Of a stretch of DNA of 19,170 nucleotides, positions 7,342-15,943 are shown piece after piece. The stretch comes from an uncultured Bacteroidales bacterium (GTDB lineage Bacteria; Bacteroidota; Bacteroidia; Bacteroidales; Paludibacteraceae). The notes under the pieces are model-generated. The model saw only the letters and a program-made list of their open reading frames with translations. It had not been told where the DNA came from and searched no databases. Made by a program: the position numbers and the translations under genes. The DNA is taken from assembly GCA_946184195.1 (NCBI GenBank), contig CAMHEP010000016.1:1-19170 (forward strand), given 5' to 3'. Position 1 is the stretch's first letter. Each line of letters begins with the position of its first letter.

Positions 7342-9144
7342 TTATAGAGCAGCACACTTCATACGAAGCCATGCGGCAACCTCCTTGTCCAACAACGGAG
7401 CAACAGCCGTCAGTACACGTTCGTGATAGGCATTAATCCATTGACGTTCATCCTCCGTGAGCAAGGTGAGGTCAATGAGTCGTGTGTCGTAATGACAGAG
7501 GGTGAGGGTCTCAAACTCGTAATAGTCTTCACCCGTCGTCTCGGGCAGAGCCTGCTCTACCCTGCGGGTCACCATCAGGTTCTCTGTACGTATACCCCAT
7601 TTGCCGGCACGATAGATACCGGGTTCATCGGAGAACACATTGCCCAAACGGATAGGGTTCGTGTTATTATCCGTTCGTATGTTTGCCGGGCCTTCATGGC
7701 AACCCATAAAGTGTCCTACGCCATGTCCTGTTCCGTGACCATAGGTGATGCCCTCCGCCCACATATATTGATGAGCCAGAACATCCAATTGATTACCGCG
7801 TGTTCCGCGAGGGAAACGTGCCTTAGCCAATGCTATATGTCCTTTGAGCACCAGTGTAAAGTCGCGTTTGAGAGCAGCGGGTATAGCCGCAGCATCACCG
7901 ATCCACACGGTACGGGTGATATCGGTAGTGCCATCCAGATATTGCCCACCCGAGTCAAGCAATAGCACCCCGTTTCCCTCTATAGCAGCGCAACCTTCAG
8001 GAGTAGCGTGATAGTGAACGATTGCTCCATTGCCATTCCATCCGGGGATGGTGCAGAAGGAATCGTCCGTATAATTAGCCCCCATACGACGGAAAGATTG
8101 CAGTTTATCCGCCAATGTTATTTCCGTTTGGGGAGAGAGCATTGCTTCTGTCTCCAACCAATAGAAGAATCGTTCCAACGCCACAGCATCAGTAAGCATG
8201 GCGGTACGTTCGCCGGCTATTTCTACCTCGTTTTTCATAGACATCATCACCTGCACCGGACTGGGAGTTGCGTTGACACGACGTGCAATAGAAGGATTGA
8301 TAGCCTCGTATAGTGCCTCGTTGACACGTGCTCCGTCATAGAGGACTCCGTGAGCGGTAAGTGTATGCAGATAATCGTAGATTGCCTCATAGTCACGCAC
8401 CTCAACACCTATACGGCTGAGGTAAGCACGAGCGGCTTGGTCCAATTTGTCGCTCGCAATAAAGAGCGTGGCACATTGCTGCTCCACGACGGCATAGGCA
8501 ATGACGCACGGCGTATAGTCTACGTCCTTGCCACGTACATTGTAGAGCCATCCTATCTCATCCAGTTCTGCAATGATGAGTGCATCGGTACGACGTTCTT
8601 CCATTGCCTCACGTACACGTTGTAATTTGGACGCAACCGACTCTCCGGCAAAGCGCTCTTCATATTCATAGAGCACACTATCGGGAATAGCAGGACGATC
8701 CTCCGTCCACAGCGGTGCTATGAGGTCGACGCTATGCAGCACCAAGCCTCCGTCCTCCAAGTCATGCTTTAAACTATTGAACGCATTGACAGAGTACATC
8801 TCAGGATTGACACCTACTGCGCCATCATGCAAGTTTGCGCATAACCACATAGGGATAGAGGGGCAATCAATATCGCTCTCACGCATGAGGGTAAAGGTAG
8901 AGCCTTGCAGTTCTGCCTCTGCCTGAAGATAATAGCGTGAGTCTGTCCATAGAAGAGCCTTATCAAGCGTAATAACCGCAGTTCCACTCTCCCCAAGGAA
9001 ACCGCTTATCCATGTCATCTCTGCCCAATGGGGAGCCATATACTCGCTGGCGTGCGGGTCCGTACCCGGTATAATATATGCCACTACTCCCTCACGACAC
9101 ATCGACTGACGTAAGGCGACTAATTTATCCAATACTGTCATCAT
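7342..9144 (-). CDS. Xaa-Pro aminopeptidase, M24B family (aminopeptidase P type)
   Basis: Cytoplasmic metallopeptidase that removes an N-terminal residue preceding proline. It has 600 residues from the ATG at 9144, a length usual for the long three-domain form: two creatinase-like N-terminal domains (about 1-300) and a pita-bread catalytic domain. The five metal ligands are visible: Asp397 and Asp408 (LLLDSGG...TTDITRT), His474 (HGVGHFMG), Glu507 (DEPGIY) and Glu521 (RTENL). A TTG at 9183 would add 13 residues, but the paired ATG codons at 9144/9141 fit the family N-terminus better. It is the last gene of the walJ-like/GT/argS operon, 61 nt after argS, and ends at the shared terminator. No signal peptide is seen. 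Confidence 0.93.
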   Translation of the reverse strand: MMTVLDKLVALRQSMCREGVVAYIIPGTDPHASEYMAPHWAEMTWISGFLGESGTAVITLDKALLWTDSRYYLQAEAELQGSTFTLMRESDIDCPSIPMWLCANLHDGAVGVNPEMYSVNAFNSLKHDLEDGGLVLHSVDLIAPLWTEDRPAIPDSVLYEYEERFAGESVASKLQRVREAMEERRTDALIIAELDEIGWLYNVRGKDVDYTPCVIAYAVVEQQCATLFIASDKLDQAARAYLSRIGVEVRDYEAIYDYLHTLTAHGVLYDGARVNEALYEAINPSIARRVNATPSPVQVMMSMKNEVEIAGERTAMLTDAVALERFFYWLETEAMLSPQTEITLADKLQSFRRMGANYTDDSFCTIPGWNGNGAIVHYHATPEGCAAIEGNGVLLLDSGGQYLDGTTDITRTVWIGDAAAIPAALKRDFTLVLKGHIALAKARFPRGTRGNQLDVLAHQYMWAEGITYGHGTGHGVGHFMGCHEGPANIRTDNNTNPIRLGNVFSDEPGIYRAGKWGIRTENLMVTRRVEQALPETTGEDYYEFETLTLCHYDTRLIDLTLLTEDERQWINAYHERVLTAVAPLLDKEVAAWLRMKCAAL

Positions 9145-9171
9145 TATTCTATTCTTTCTTATTAACAAAAT

Positions 9172-9195
9172 GAGGGGTCGCAATAGCTCCCCCTC
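9172..9195 (-). terminator. Weak hairpin between argS and the aminopeptidase gene
   Basis: GAGGGG (9172-9177) pairs with CCCCTC (9190-9195) around a 12-nt loop, and on the minus strand the stem is followed by ATTTTG. It could be a leaky terminator or RNA-processing point that lowers expression of the last gene. The T-tract is short, so the call is tentative. Confidence 0.3.
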
Positions 9196-9205
9196 TTAAA
9201 ATAAA

Positions 9206-10987
9206 TTACATTCTCTCCGGCACCTCTATTCCGAGAAGGTACATAGCTCGTGCTATCACTTTAGCCACCGAGGCACTCAGTATCAGACGGAAGCGTCTTT
9301 TTTCATCATCCACCTCGTTGAGTATGGAGTAGTCGTGATAGAAGGAGTTGAAGTCACATGCCAGTTGGTAGGCGTAGTTGGCTATCACAGCCGGTGAGAA
9401 GTCATCGCCTGCCTGCTTAATCACAGCGGGGAACTCCACCAGTCGGCGTATGAGTGCACGTTCCTTATCGTTGATGGCAAGAGCATCAAGTGCGCTAATA
9501 TCTCCCACATCCGATGCCTTACGCAGCACCGAGCGTATACGGGCATAGGTATATTGTATAAATGGACCGGTGTTACCATTGAAGTCAATTGACTCCTCGG
9601 GATTAAAGAGCATGTTCTTACGCGGGTCCACCTTTAGGATAAAATATTTGAGAGCACCTAATCCCACTATACGGGCAATATTCTTCTTCTCTTCATCCGT
9701 GATGTCAGGCAGCGTATTGACCTTGTCTTTGCTTATGTCCGCCGCATCGGCTATCATCTGTGCCATCAGGTCGTCAGCATCCACAACGGTACCTTCGCGC
9801 GACTTCATCTTGCCATTGGGCAATTCCACCATACCATACGAGAAATGCACCAGTTCCTTACCGAAGGGGAAGCCCAGTCGATCGAGCAAGATAGACAGAA
9901 CCTTGAAGTGATACTCCTGCTCGTTGCCTACCACATAGACCATCTTGTCAATGGGATAATCCTGGTAGCGCAATTTCGCCGTACCGATATCCTGCGTCAT
10001 GTAGACGGATGTTCCATCGCTACGCAATAACAGTTTTTCATCCAGTCCGTCAGCCGTGAGGTCTGCCCATACGGAGCCGTCCTCGCGACGATAGAACTTC
10101 CCTGCCTGTAGACCTTTCTCCACCTCAGCTTTTCCCTCGAGGTACGTGTTACTCTCGTAGTATATCTTGTCGAAAGATACCCCCATCATTTTATAGGTCT
10201 CGTCGAAGCCGGCATATACCCAACTATTCATCATTGCCCACAACTTACGCACTTCTTCGTCGCCTTGTTCCCACTTCAGTAACATAGCTTGTGCCTCTTT
10301 CATAAGTGGAGCTTCCCGCTTAGCCGTCTCTTCCTCCATCCCGTTTGCTACAAGCTCTGCCACCTCGCGTCTATATTCCTTATCGAAGCGCACGTAGTAG
10401 TCACCAATAAGATGGTCGCCCTTCTTACCGGACGACTCAGGAGTCTCTCCATTGCCGTACTTCAGCCATGCCAGCATGGACTTACAGATATGGATACCAC
10501 GGTCATTGACGATATTGGTCTTGACCACCTGCCATCCGTTAGCCTCCTGTATGCGAGCTATAGACGATCCCAACAGGTTATTACGCACATGTCCCAAGTG
10601 CAACGGTTTATTGGTATTCGGGGAGGAATACTCCACCATCATCAACTGATTGCGTTGTGGCAGTTGGCCATACGCTTCATCACCAGCGATAGCGGATAGT
10701 TGGTCTATCCAAAAACGAGATGAGACACTGAGATTGAGAAATCCTTGTACTGCGTTGTAGCGTTCTATCACCCCACTCTCTGCTACCAAGTGCTGCCCTA
10801 TCTCATCCGCCACCTGTGCGGGTGCCTTGCGGGCAGCTTTCACATAGGGGAAGACTACCAGTGTGATATCCCCCTCAAACTCGGGACGGGTCTTCTGCAG
10901 CTGTATCATTCGCTCGTCAGCATCAATGCCGTACAGTGACTTCACTATACGTTGTACCTGTGAGGTAAGTAGTTGTTCTAATTGCAT
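9206..10987 (-). CDS. argS: Arginyl-tRNA synthetase
   Basis: Class I aminoacyl-tRNA synthetase that charges tRNA-Arg with arginine; 593 residues, normal for the bacterial enzyme. The N-terminal additional domain comes first (about 1-100), then the catalytic core with the HIGH-type motif HLGH (130-133, in SSPNTNKPLHLGHVRNN) and the KMSK-type motif KMKS (393-396, in GKMKSREGT). The helical DALR anticodon-binding domain starts around YTYARIRSVLRK and runs to the end. The start is ATG at 10987, 7 nt after the stop of the glycosyltransferase gene, so the two are co-transcribed. Confidence 0.97.
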   Translation of the reverse strand: MQLEQLLTSQVQRIVKSLYGIDADERMIQLQKTRPEFEGDITLVVFPYVKAARKAPAQVADEIGQHLVAESGVIERYNAVQGFLNLSVSSRFWIDQLSAIAGDEAYGQLPQRNQLMMVEYSSPNTNKPLHLGHVRNNLLGSSIARIQEANGWQVVKTNIVNDRGIHICKSMLAWLKYGNGETPESSGKKGDHLIGDYYVRFDKEYRREVAELVANGMEEETAKREAPLMKEAQAMLLKWEQGDEEVRKLWAMMNSWVYAGFDETYKMMGVSFDKIYYESNTYLEGKAEVEKGLQAGKFYRREDGSVWADLTADGLDEKLLLRSDGTSVYMTQDIGTAKLRYQDYPIDKMVYVVGNEQEYHFKVLSILLDRLGFPFGKELVHFSYGMVELPNGKMKSREGTVVDADDLMAQMIADAADISKDKVNTLPDITDEEKKNIARIVGLGALKYFILKVDPRKNMLFNPEESIDFNGNTGPFIQYTYARIRSVLRKASDVGDISALDALAINDKERALIRRLVEFPAVIKQAGDDFSPAVIANYAYQLACDFNSFYHDYSILNEVDDEKRRFRLILSASVAKVIARAMYLLGIEVPERM

Positions 10988-10994
10988 AGATTAT

Positions 10995-11738
10995 TTATTG
11001 ATTGTCTATATATTTGGGGTACTTGCGGAACCAAGACGAAATCTTCAGCCGTACCACACCCCAAAGTGCTTCAGAGAATATGCCCCCCGACATCTTACTG
11101 GTACCGAGGGCACGATTAACAAAGATGATAGGTACTTCCGTGAGACGGAAACCGCACTTATAAGCAGTAAATTTCATCTCAATCTGGAAGGAATACCCTT
11201 TGAATCGAATCTTATCCAGTTCCAAGGTCTCAAGTACACGCCGGCGATAACATACGAATCCGGCAGTGGTATCACAAACGGGTAATCCCAATACCATTCG
11301 CACATACTTGCTTGCGAAATAGGACATGAGCACACGACCTATAGGCCAATTGACCACATTGACCCCGCTGACATAACGACTTCCTATCGCCACATCCGCT
11401 CCGCTGTTGGCGCAAGCATCGTACAGCTTGAGTAAGTCTTGCGGGTTATGGCTGAAATCAGCATCCATCTCGAAGATATAGTCGTAGCCATGTTCGATTG
11501 CCCAAGCGAAGCCACACAGATACGCAGTACCTAAACCCAACTTACCCGATCGCTCAACGAGAAAGACACTATCGGGATAGGTATGCATCATTCCGCGTAC
11601 CAAGTCGGCTGTGCCATCGGGCGAACCATCGTCTATAACGAGAATATGGAAATCCATCGGCAGATTTCTCACCGCTGTGATGATATCTTCGATGTTCTCC
11701 TTCTCATTGTAGGTTGGGATAATAACCAATCGTTCCAT
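10995..11738 (-). CDS. Glycosyltransferase family 2, polyprenol monophosphomannose synthase-like
   Basis: Predicted membrane-associated GT2 enzyme that transfers a sugar, probably mannose from GDP-mannose, to a polyprenol phosphate carrier; 247 residues. The sequence shows PTYNEKENI at the N-terminus, DDGSPDGT (36-43), the metal-binding Asp92-Ala93-Asp94 in EMDADFSHNP, and GTSKMSGG near the C-terminus, all typical of Dpm1-like synthases. No transmembrane tail follows the GT domain, as in other soluble Dpm1-like forms. Such enzymes feed protein O-glycosylation or surface glycan synthesis in the phylum. It lies 25 nt after the metallo-hydrolase gene and 7 nt before argS. The donor sugar is inferred from the family, not shown. 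Confidence 0.9.
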   Translation of the reverse strand: MERLVIIPTYNEKENIEDIITAVRNLPMDFHILVIDDGSPDGTADLVRGMMHTYPDSVFLVERSGKLGLGTAYLCGFAWAIEHGYDYIFEMDADFSHNPQDLLKLYDACANSGADVAIGSRYVSGVNVVNWPIGRVLMSYFASKYVRMVLGLPVCDTTAGFVCYRRRVLETLELDKIRFKGYSFQIEMKFTAYKCGFRLTEVPIIFVNRALGTSKMSGGIFSEALWGVVRLKISSWFRKYPKYIDNQ

Positions 11739-11763
11739 AGTTATAGCGAGCTAAAAATTATTC

Positions 11764-12660
11764 TTATTCATTTTCTTCTTCGTCATAGTTAGACACTATG
11801 TCTTGCTCTTGGCGACGGAAGTTACGGTCAGGCGGCAACACCTCGTCCGTGAGATGATAGATAGGTCCGGCACACAGTCTGTCCAGCGCACGTAGGAAGA
11901 TATCCCGACCGGGCTCCACGCCTATTTCTCGTAATGCATCTGCCACCGTGTTGTACGCCACCATGGGGTCGTTATTCTCCTGCGAGAGGTGACAGAGCCA
12001 TATGTTACGCAAGCCCTCGTGATAGTTTCGCTCCAGCAGCTCCGCACACACCACATTACTCTGATGCCCACGTGGTGAGAGGATACGCTCCTTGAGATAG
12101 GTGGGATACGGGCCGTTGAGCAGCATCAGTTCATCGTGATTAGCCTCGATGACCAAATGGTTAGCCGTACGTATGTATGCCTCCATCTGCTCGTTAGGCT
12201 CTCCACAGTCGGTGGCAATCATAAAACGCTGACCATAGAGGTCAATGACATAACCGACGCAGTCGGTAGAGTCATGACTCACCCCAAAGGTGTTGATAGT
12301 CATCTCACCTATGTGGAACGGTTCACCCTTTGTGAAATAGCGTCGTGCCGTACGCAATTTCTCACGCACACCATAGTTACGGTCAATACCCTCATGTATC
12401 TCTGCCGTAGCGTAGATAGGCACATGCACACGCTCACCCAAGGTGCCGACAGCACGGATATGGTCTGCATGGTCATGCGTGACCAGCACACCGCGGATGC
12501 AGTGGAAATCCAAGTTCATCTCGCGCAAGTGTTTCTGGATAGTACGCACAGAGATACCGGCATCTATCAAGACACCGGACTGCTCAGTGCCCAGATAGTA
12601 ACAATTCCCGCTACTACCACTGGCAAAACACCTGAATATAACCGTTGGTTGGACCATCAT
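11764..12660 (-). CDS. MBL-fold metallo-hydrolase, WalJ/YycJ-like
   Basis: Metallo-beta-lactamase-fold protein of 298 residues. The family signature ASGSSGN is near the N-terminus (13-19), and the metal site THDHADH is at 61-67, followed by further His/Asp motifs (SHDSTD, ATDCGE, HLSQENN). YycJ/WalJ proteins are thought to act as nucleases linked to DNA repair or cell-wall signalling; the exact substrate here is unknown. An upstream TTG at 12669 is open, but the promoter places the RNA start at about 12669, so the ATG at 12660 (or 12657) is preferred; the leader is then only about 10 nt. A C-terminal acidic tail (about 272-298, ending YDEEENE) goes beyond the usual domain. It is first in an operon with the glycosyltransferase, argS and aminopeptidase. 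Confidence 0.88.
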   Translation of the reverse strand: MMVQPTVIFRCFASGSSGNCYYLGTEQSGVLIDAGISVRTIQKHLREMNLDFHCIRGVLVTHDHADHIRAVGTLGERVHVPIYATAEIHEGIDRNYGVREKLRTARRYFTKGEPFHIGEMTINTFGVSHDSTDCVGYVIDLYGQRFMIATDCGEPNEQMEAYIRTANHLVIEANHDELMLLNGPYPTYLKERILSPRGHQSNVVCAELLERNYHEGLRNIWLCHLSQENNDPMVAYNTVADALREIGVEPGRDIFLRALDRLCAGPIYHLTDEVLPPDRNFRRQEQDIVSNYDEEENE

Positions 12661-12673
12661 ATCATTCAACCTA

Positions 12674-12705
12674 CAAAGGTACTGCTTTTTCGCGAATTAT
12701 GCAAA
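12674..12705 (-). promoter_or_regulatory. Promoter for the walJ-like/GT/argS/aminopeptidase operon
   Basis: On the minus strand TTTG (12705-12702), 20 nt, TACCTTTG (12681-12674): a full match. The spacer holds a perfect 8-bp palindrome TTCGCGAA (12689-12696). The RNA start is predicted near 12669, almost at the coding start. Confidence 0.75.
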
Positions 12706-12720
12706 TTTATTTTTTGTTTG

Positions 12721-13176
12721 TCAGTCTGCGCCGTAGATAAAGTCCTTTATTTCTTCGCGGGTCACACCCTCTCGGGGTATAAGCAGAATCGTGTCATCTC
12801 CTGCCAAAGTGCCCAATAAGATTGCCGAACCTCGACTATCCAAGTTGTATGCCACTGCATTGGCAAATCCGGGACGTGTCTTGACGACTGCAAATTGTCC
12901 ACAGAAATCCAACGACAAGGTAGACATCTTCATTAGGTCGCTATCTATACCCAGCACCCGTTTCTCCACGACAGGATTCGATGGCACTACATATTTGAAG
13001 TTGCCATCCTCCATCACTTTTTTCTCTGCACGGAGGTCTTTGAGGTCACGAGACAAGGTGGCCTGCGTCACATCCACTCCCTGCAGACGAAGTGCTTTCG
13101 TCAACTGCAATTGGTTCTCTATAACCTGAGCGTTGAGTACGTTGACTATCAATCGTAAGCGTTTAACTCTTTCCAT
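12721..13176 (-). CDS. argR: Arginine repressor ArgR
   Basis: Arginine-responsive DNA-binding regulator, 151 residues, normal length. The N-terminal winged helix-turn-helix has VTQATLSRDLKDL (36-48) with the recognition pair Ser42-Arg43. The C-terminal hexamerisation and arginine-binding domain carries GTLAGDDT (122-129), the hallmark of the family. Expected targets are arginine biosynthesis genes, none of which is next to it. It is the last gene of the minus operon, 33 nt after the PqqD-like gene, with no promoter of its own seen in that gap. Its 3' end lies just before the promoter of the next operon. Confidence 0.94.
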   Translation of the reverse strand: MERVKRLRLIVNVLNAQVIENQLQLTKALRLQGVDVTQATLSRDLKDLRAEKKVMEDGNFKYVVPSNPVVEKRVLGIDSDLMKMSTLSLDFCGQFAVVKTRPGFANAVAYNLDSRGSAILLGTLAGDDTILLIPREGVTREEIKDFIYGAD

Positions 13177-13209
13177 AGTTAATTCTTTTTAGTGATTATT
13201 CCCGACGTC

Positions 13210-13479
13210 TCATTCGGCAATACCGGCTTCCGACCACGAGTCCATCGTTGCCTGCGCATCTTTGAGTGCCTGCTCCTCACCGACCTCATATTCTTCCAAA
13301 AGCAAAGCAGCCAAAGCCTTTGCGTCGAAGTCACGACCGTCACACACCTGCTGCCAGAGATAGGCGGCCGTCTCGTTCATTGTAATCATCTTGTTGAAAT
13401 TGATTTGCTCCACACTCTCACCTACCAGAATGAACTCATTTCCCAGAGGGCGTAGCTTGAATCCTTTTTTTGCTTTCAT
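13210..13479 (-). CDS. PqqD-like (RiPP recognition element) small protein
   Basis: A protein of 89 residues with the PqqD/RRE fold pattern: an N-terminal beta hairpin (KGFKLRPLGNEFILVGES), the INFNKMITMNETAAYLWQQV segment that matches the family core, then the charged helix region DAKALAALLLEEYEVGEEQA and DSWSEAGI. PqqD-type proteins present a precursor peptide to its modifying enzyme. No precursor, radical-SAM, YcaO or B-protein gene is close. It is placed 15 nt after holA and 33 nt before argR, so it is carried in a housekeeping operon. Stand-alone PqqD-like proteins occur in Bacteroidales, but their partner is not known to me. Family assignment is good; function is open. Confidence 0.85.
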   Translation of the reverse strand: MKAKKGFKLRPLGNEFILVGESVEQINFNKMITMNETAAYLWQQVCDGRDFDAKALAALLLEEYEVGEEQALKDAQATMDSWSEAGIAE

Positions 13480-13494
13480 AATTAATGCTTTATA

Positions 13495-14526
13495 TTAATG
13501 TAAAATCTTATATATCAACTCTTTCCATAGGTCAGCATCCTTTGCCGAAGGGTTGTCAATACCCTTAAGCCTTGCATCTGTCTCGCGGAAATATCCGATG
13601 ATGCGAAAGGTTTTACCGGCATTATAGCGACGCGCCGCAGCGGCATAGTCCTTCACAAAATACGGAGATACTCCCAAAGCCGGTGCGGCCGCCCTGTCAG
13701 ACTTATCTGACAAGTAGTGGTAAATCATCAGATTAGCAAAGAAATTATAGAGTATTCCCAGTTCTTTGACCATAGGATGATCTTTAGACGCGGCAAAGTA
13801 TTGCGTGATACGGTTCGCCTTAAGGCTGTCTCCCTTGATGAGTGCGTCCTGCAGTTCAAAGACGTTGTAGTCCTTGCTGATTCCCACATTGCGTTCAACC
13901 ATAGCAGCGTCGATAGTGGTCTTTCCCTCGGGCATACCATCAATGAGTTTACCCAGCGCTCCTACGATAGCTGTGAGGTCAGTACCGAGATGTGCTGCGA
14001 GTAGTGCCGGCACATTGGGTGCATAGGTCAGTCGTGTGCCGTCGCGTCTCGTCAAATGACGCTCCATATAATCACTAATCCATTTCTCCACCTGATAATC
14101 GCGCAGCCGATCCGACTGCATCAGGACACCTCCCTTCTTCTCAAACGTCTTCCATACTCCCAAACGTTTGTCGGGATTGCCGTATTTATAGCAGATGACC
14201 AATATCGTATCCGGCTGTGGGTTGTCCATGTATTGTGCCAAGGCTTCCCACTTCTTGATAGCCTGCGCCTCCTTGATAATCACCACCTTCTTGCCCCCCA
14301 TCATTGCAAATCCACGGCTCAATCCAATGGCGGGAGCTATGTCTGCTCCCTGCAGGTCCTTGCCGTAGAGGATAGTCTGGTCAAACTCGCGCGCCATCTC
14401 GTCCAGCGCATGAGCGGCTATATAATCGCTCACACTGTCGATATAATAGGGCTCCTCGCCACACAACATATAGACGGTGGCATACTTGCCGGCACGCAGG
14501 TTGGTCATTATCTGTTCGTAGGTCAT
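13495..14526 (-). CDS. holA: DNA polymerase III subunit delta
   Basis: Clamp-loader subunit that opens the beta sliding clamp during replication; 343 residues, usual for HolA. The N-terminal AAA-like domain shows VYMLCGEEPYYIDSV (18-32), the delta-specific form of the degenerate P-loop region. It is followed by KKVVIIKEA and the region with ILVICYKYG, then the central helical domain and a C-terminal collar domain. The N-terminal GEEPYYID stretch is the best single marker. It begins 5 nt after the stop of the gene for the beta-rich exported protein and ends 15 nt before the PqqD-like gene. Confidence 0.93.
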   Translation of the reverse strand: MTYEQIMTNLRAGKYATVYMLCGEEPYYIDSVSDYIAAHALDEMAREFDQTILYGKDLQGADIAPAIGLSRGFAMMGGKKVVIIKEAQAIKKWEALAQYMDNPQPDTILVICYKYGNPDKRLGVWKTFEKKGGVLMQSDRLRDYQVEKWISDYMERHLTRRDGTRLTYAPNVPALLAAHLGTDLTAIVGALGKLIDGMPEGKTTIDAAMVERNVGISKDYNVFELQDALIKGDSLKANRITQYFAASKDHPMVKELGILYNFFANLMIYHYLSDKSDRAAAPALGVSPYFVKDYAAAARRYNAGKTFRIIGYFRETDARLKGIDNPSAKDADLWKELIYKILH

Positions 14527-14531
14527 GGTGC

Positions 14532-15791
14532 TTATTTATCAAAGAGGTTACGCAGATAGGGTTTCTCGTCGCGATGGTGCAACAGTCCGTCCAGATTGAA
14601 ACGCACCAGCAATTGCTGCTGATGTTGCAGTTGGTGCGTGTCGTAGTGCATATTCCACGAGAAGTAGAAATTGACAAACGATGAGCGATAAAGATATACG
14701 AAGAAGTCTGTACGGTTGTATAATCGGGATTGGTAAAAGGGGTCACCCTGGCACATCTTATCGCCTATATCGCCACGGAATGGTTGCAAGTTATCGCCAT
14801 AGTAGAACACGTTCTTCACACCTAACAGCCACCAGTTGGCATATAACTCCACCATCAGTCCTTGCGGCTGATAGGAGATACCATTGCGGCGGTCACGTGC
14901 AAAGCCATAGATATAGTTCACACGCAGTGCCAACGAATCCATAGGAGAGGTCTGCAGGCGAGACTTAATAAAATAATTCATATTCACTCCTATGTTAGGG
15001 CTCACATTCAGGTCGTCATAGAGCGACTCATTCGGACCATTCTCGTCGGTGCAAGCCGTATGGTTAAGATGGGCCATACCTCCTACGGTCAGCCATTTAT
15101 AGCGGAACTCACCGTCAATGACAATACGGAACATCTCCCGACGAGTCCAAGTGCGGGCTCCGCGCCAGTCGCACATCATCGAGACATAACCGCGATGGTC
15201 CCGATAGGAGAAGAGTGCTCCTTGGATATTCGGATGCATGTAAGTCACTGAGTCGTACATCAGCCAGTCGGGCAAGGGACGTATTCGTTGTTCATAGGGT
15301 ATAGCACCCACTGCCAGGTCAAACCCACGATAGAGGTAGCGGTAATATACCGTCGGATCAAACTGCACATCACTCCAGTTGCCTCCCAATCGTTGTGTAT
15401 ATCGCACACCTCCCATGAACGAGTGCTGTCCGCCGGCACGGTCGAGTATTCTGACCCCGATAGAGGGCGAGAGACGCGTATTGAAGATGGTTTGAGGAAT
15501 CTGGTAGGGGGCTTCATATTCGCGGTTATCGAAGTAGGTTACGAAGTCCACATCATAGATGAACCTCACGCGTTTCTTCTCCAGTTGCAACTGCCGTGCC
15601 TCGTAGGCAGTGTCGACAGCCACCATGCGTGGATGACGGCTGTAGCGCGTCCAGAAACCCTCGGCGACGACACTATCTGCAGCCTGCCCCGCGGGCTCCT
15701 GCCGCGTTGCTTGCTCCGCTGTCTGCCCCGCTGTCATCACCGGCAACACCAACGAGAACACCATTGCTATCAGTGCTATCCACTTGCGCAT
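14532..15791 (-). CDS. Exported beta-rich protein, probably outer-membrane, function unknown
   Basis: I do not recognise a named family. From the ATG at 15791 it has 419 residues. The first ~25 form a signal peptide (MRKW followed by a hydrophobic core IALIAMVFSLVLPV and a small-residue cleavage region). The mature part is rich in Tyr, Trp, Arg and alternating hydrophobic/polar strands (for example GFDLAVGAIPYEQ, LMVELYANWWLLGVKNVFYYG, FVYLYRSSFVNFYFSWNMHY), which fits an outer-membrane beta-barrel. The end QQQLLVRFNLDGLL could be a last strand, but it is not at the very C-terminus. In-frame starts at 15803 (ATG) and 15815 (TTG) exist; the promoter -7 box covers 15820-15813, so 15815 is unlikely. 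It is the first gene of the operon, just before holA. Confidence 0.8.
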   Translation of the reverse strand: MRKWIALIAMVFSLVLPVMTAGQTAEQATRQEPAGQAADSVVAEGFWTRYSRHPRMVAVDTAYEARQLQLEKKRVRFIYDVDFVTYFDNREYEAPYQIPQTIFNTRLSPSIGVRILDRAGGQHSFMGGVRYTQRLGGNWSDVQFDPTVYYRYLYRGFDLAVGAIPYEQRIRPLPDWLMYDSVTYMHPNIQGALFSYRDHRGYVSMMCDWRGARTWTRREMFRIVIDGEFRYKWLTVGGMAHLNHTACTDENGPNESLYDDLNVSPNIGVNMNYFIKSRLQTSPMDSLALRVNYIYGFARDRRNGISYQPQGLMVELYANWWLLGVKNVFYYGDNLQPFRGDIGDKMCQGDPFYQSRLYNRTDFFVYLYRSSFVNFYFSWNMHYDTHQLQHQQQLLVRFNLDGLLHHRDEKPYLRNLFDK

Positions 15792-15812
15792 ACGTCCTAT
15801 CATTCCAATTTG

Positions 15813-15844
15813 CAAAGGTACGACAAAAAAATGAAAGTAACAAA
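15813..15844 (-). promoter_or_regulatory. Promoter for the exported protein/holA/pqqD-like/argR operon
   Basis: On the minus strand TTTG (15844-15841), 20 nt, TACCTTTG (15820-15813): a full match. The RNA start near 15809 gives a leader of about 18 nt to the ATG at 15791. No other promoter of this type was seen in the short gaps down to the argR stop. Confidence 0.75.
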
Positions 15845-15943
15845 AAAAATAGAAAGAAAGTTGTTATTAATAAAAAAATACAACCGGTAAAAAGGATGGC
15901 GGTAGCCAATATATGTCTGCTGTATGTCGTGTAATTGGCAAGG

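Noticed and set aside
12721..13176. Arginine biosynthesis operon around argR
   Set aside because: Only argS is near, in a separate operon; no arginine biosynthetic gene is present and no clear ArgR operator could be identified by eye.
15673..15909. 78-codon minus-strand frame overlapping the start of the exported-protein gene
   Set aside because: It starts upstream of the mapped promoter pattern and its second half is out of frame with a well-supported gene.
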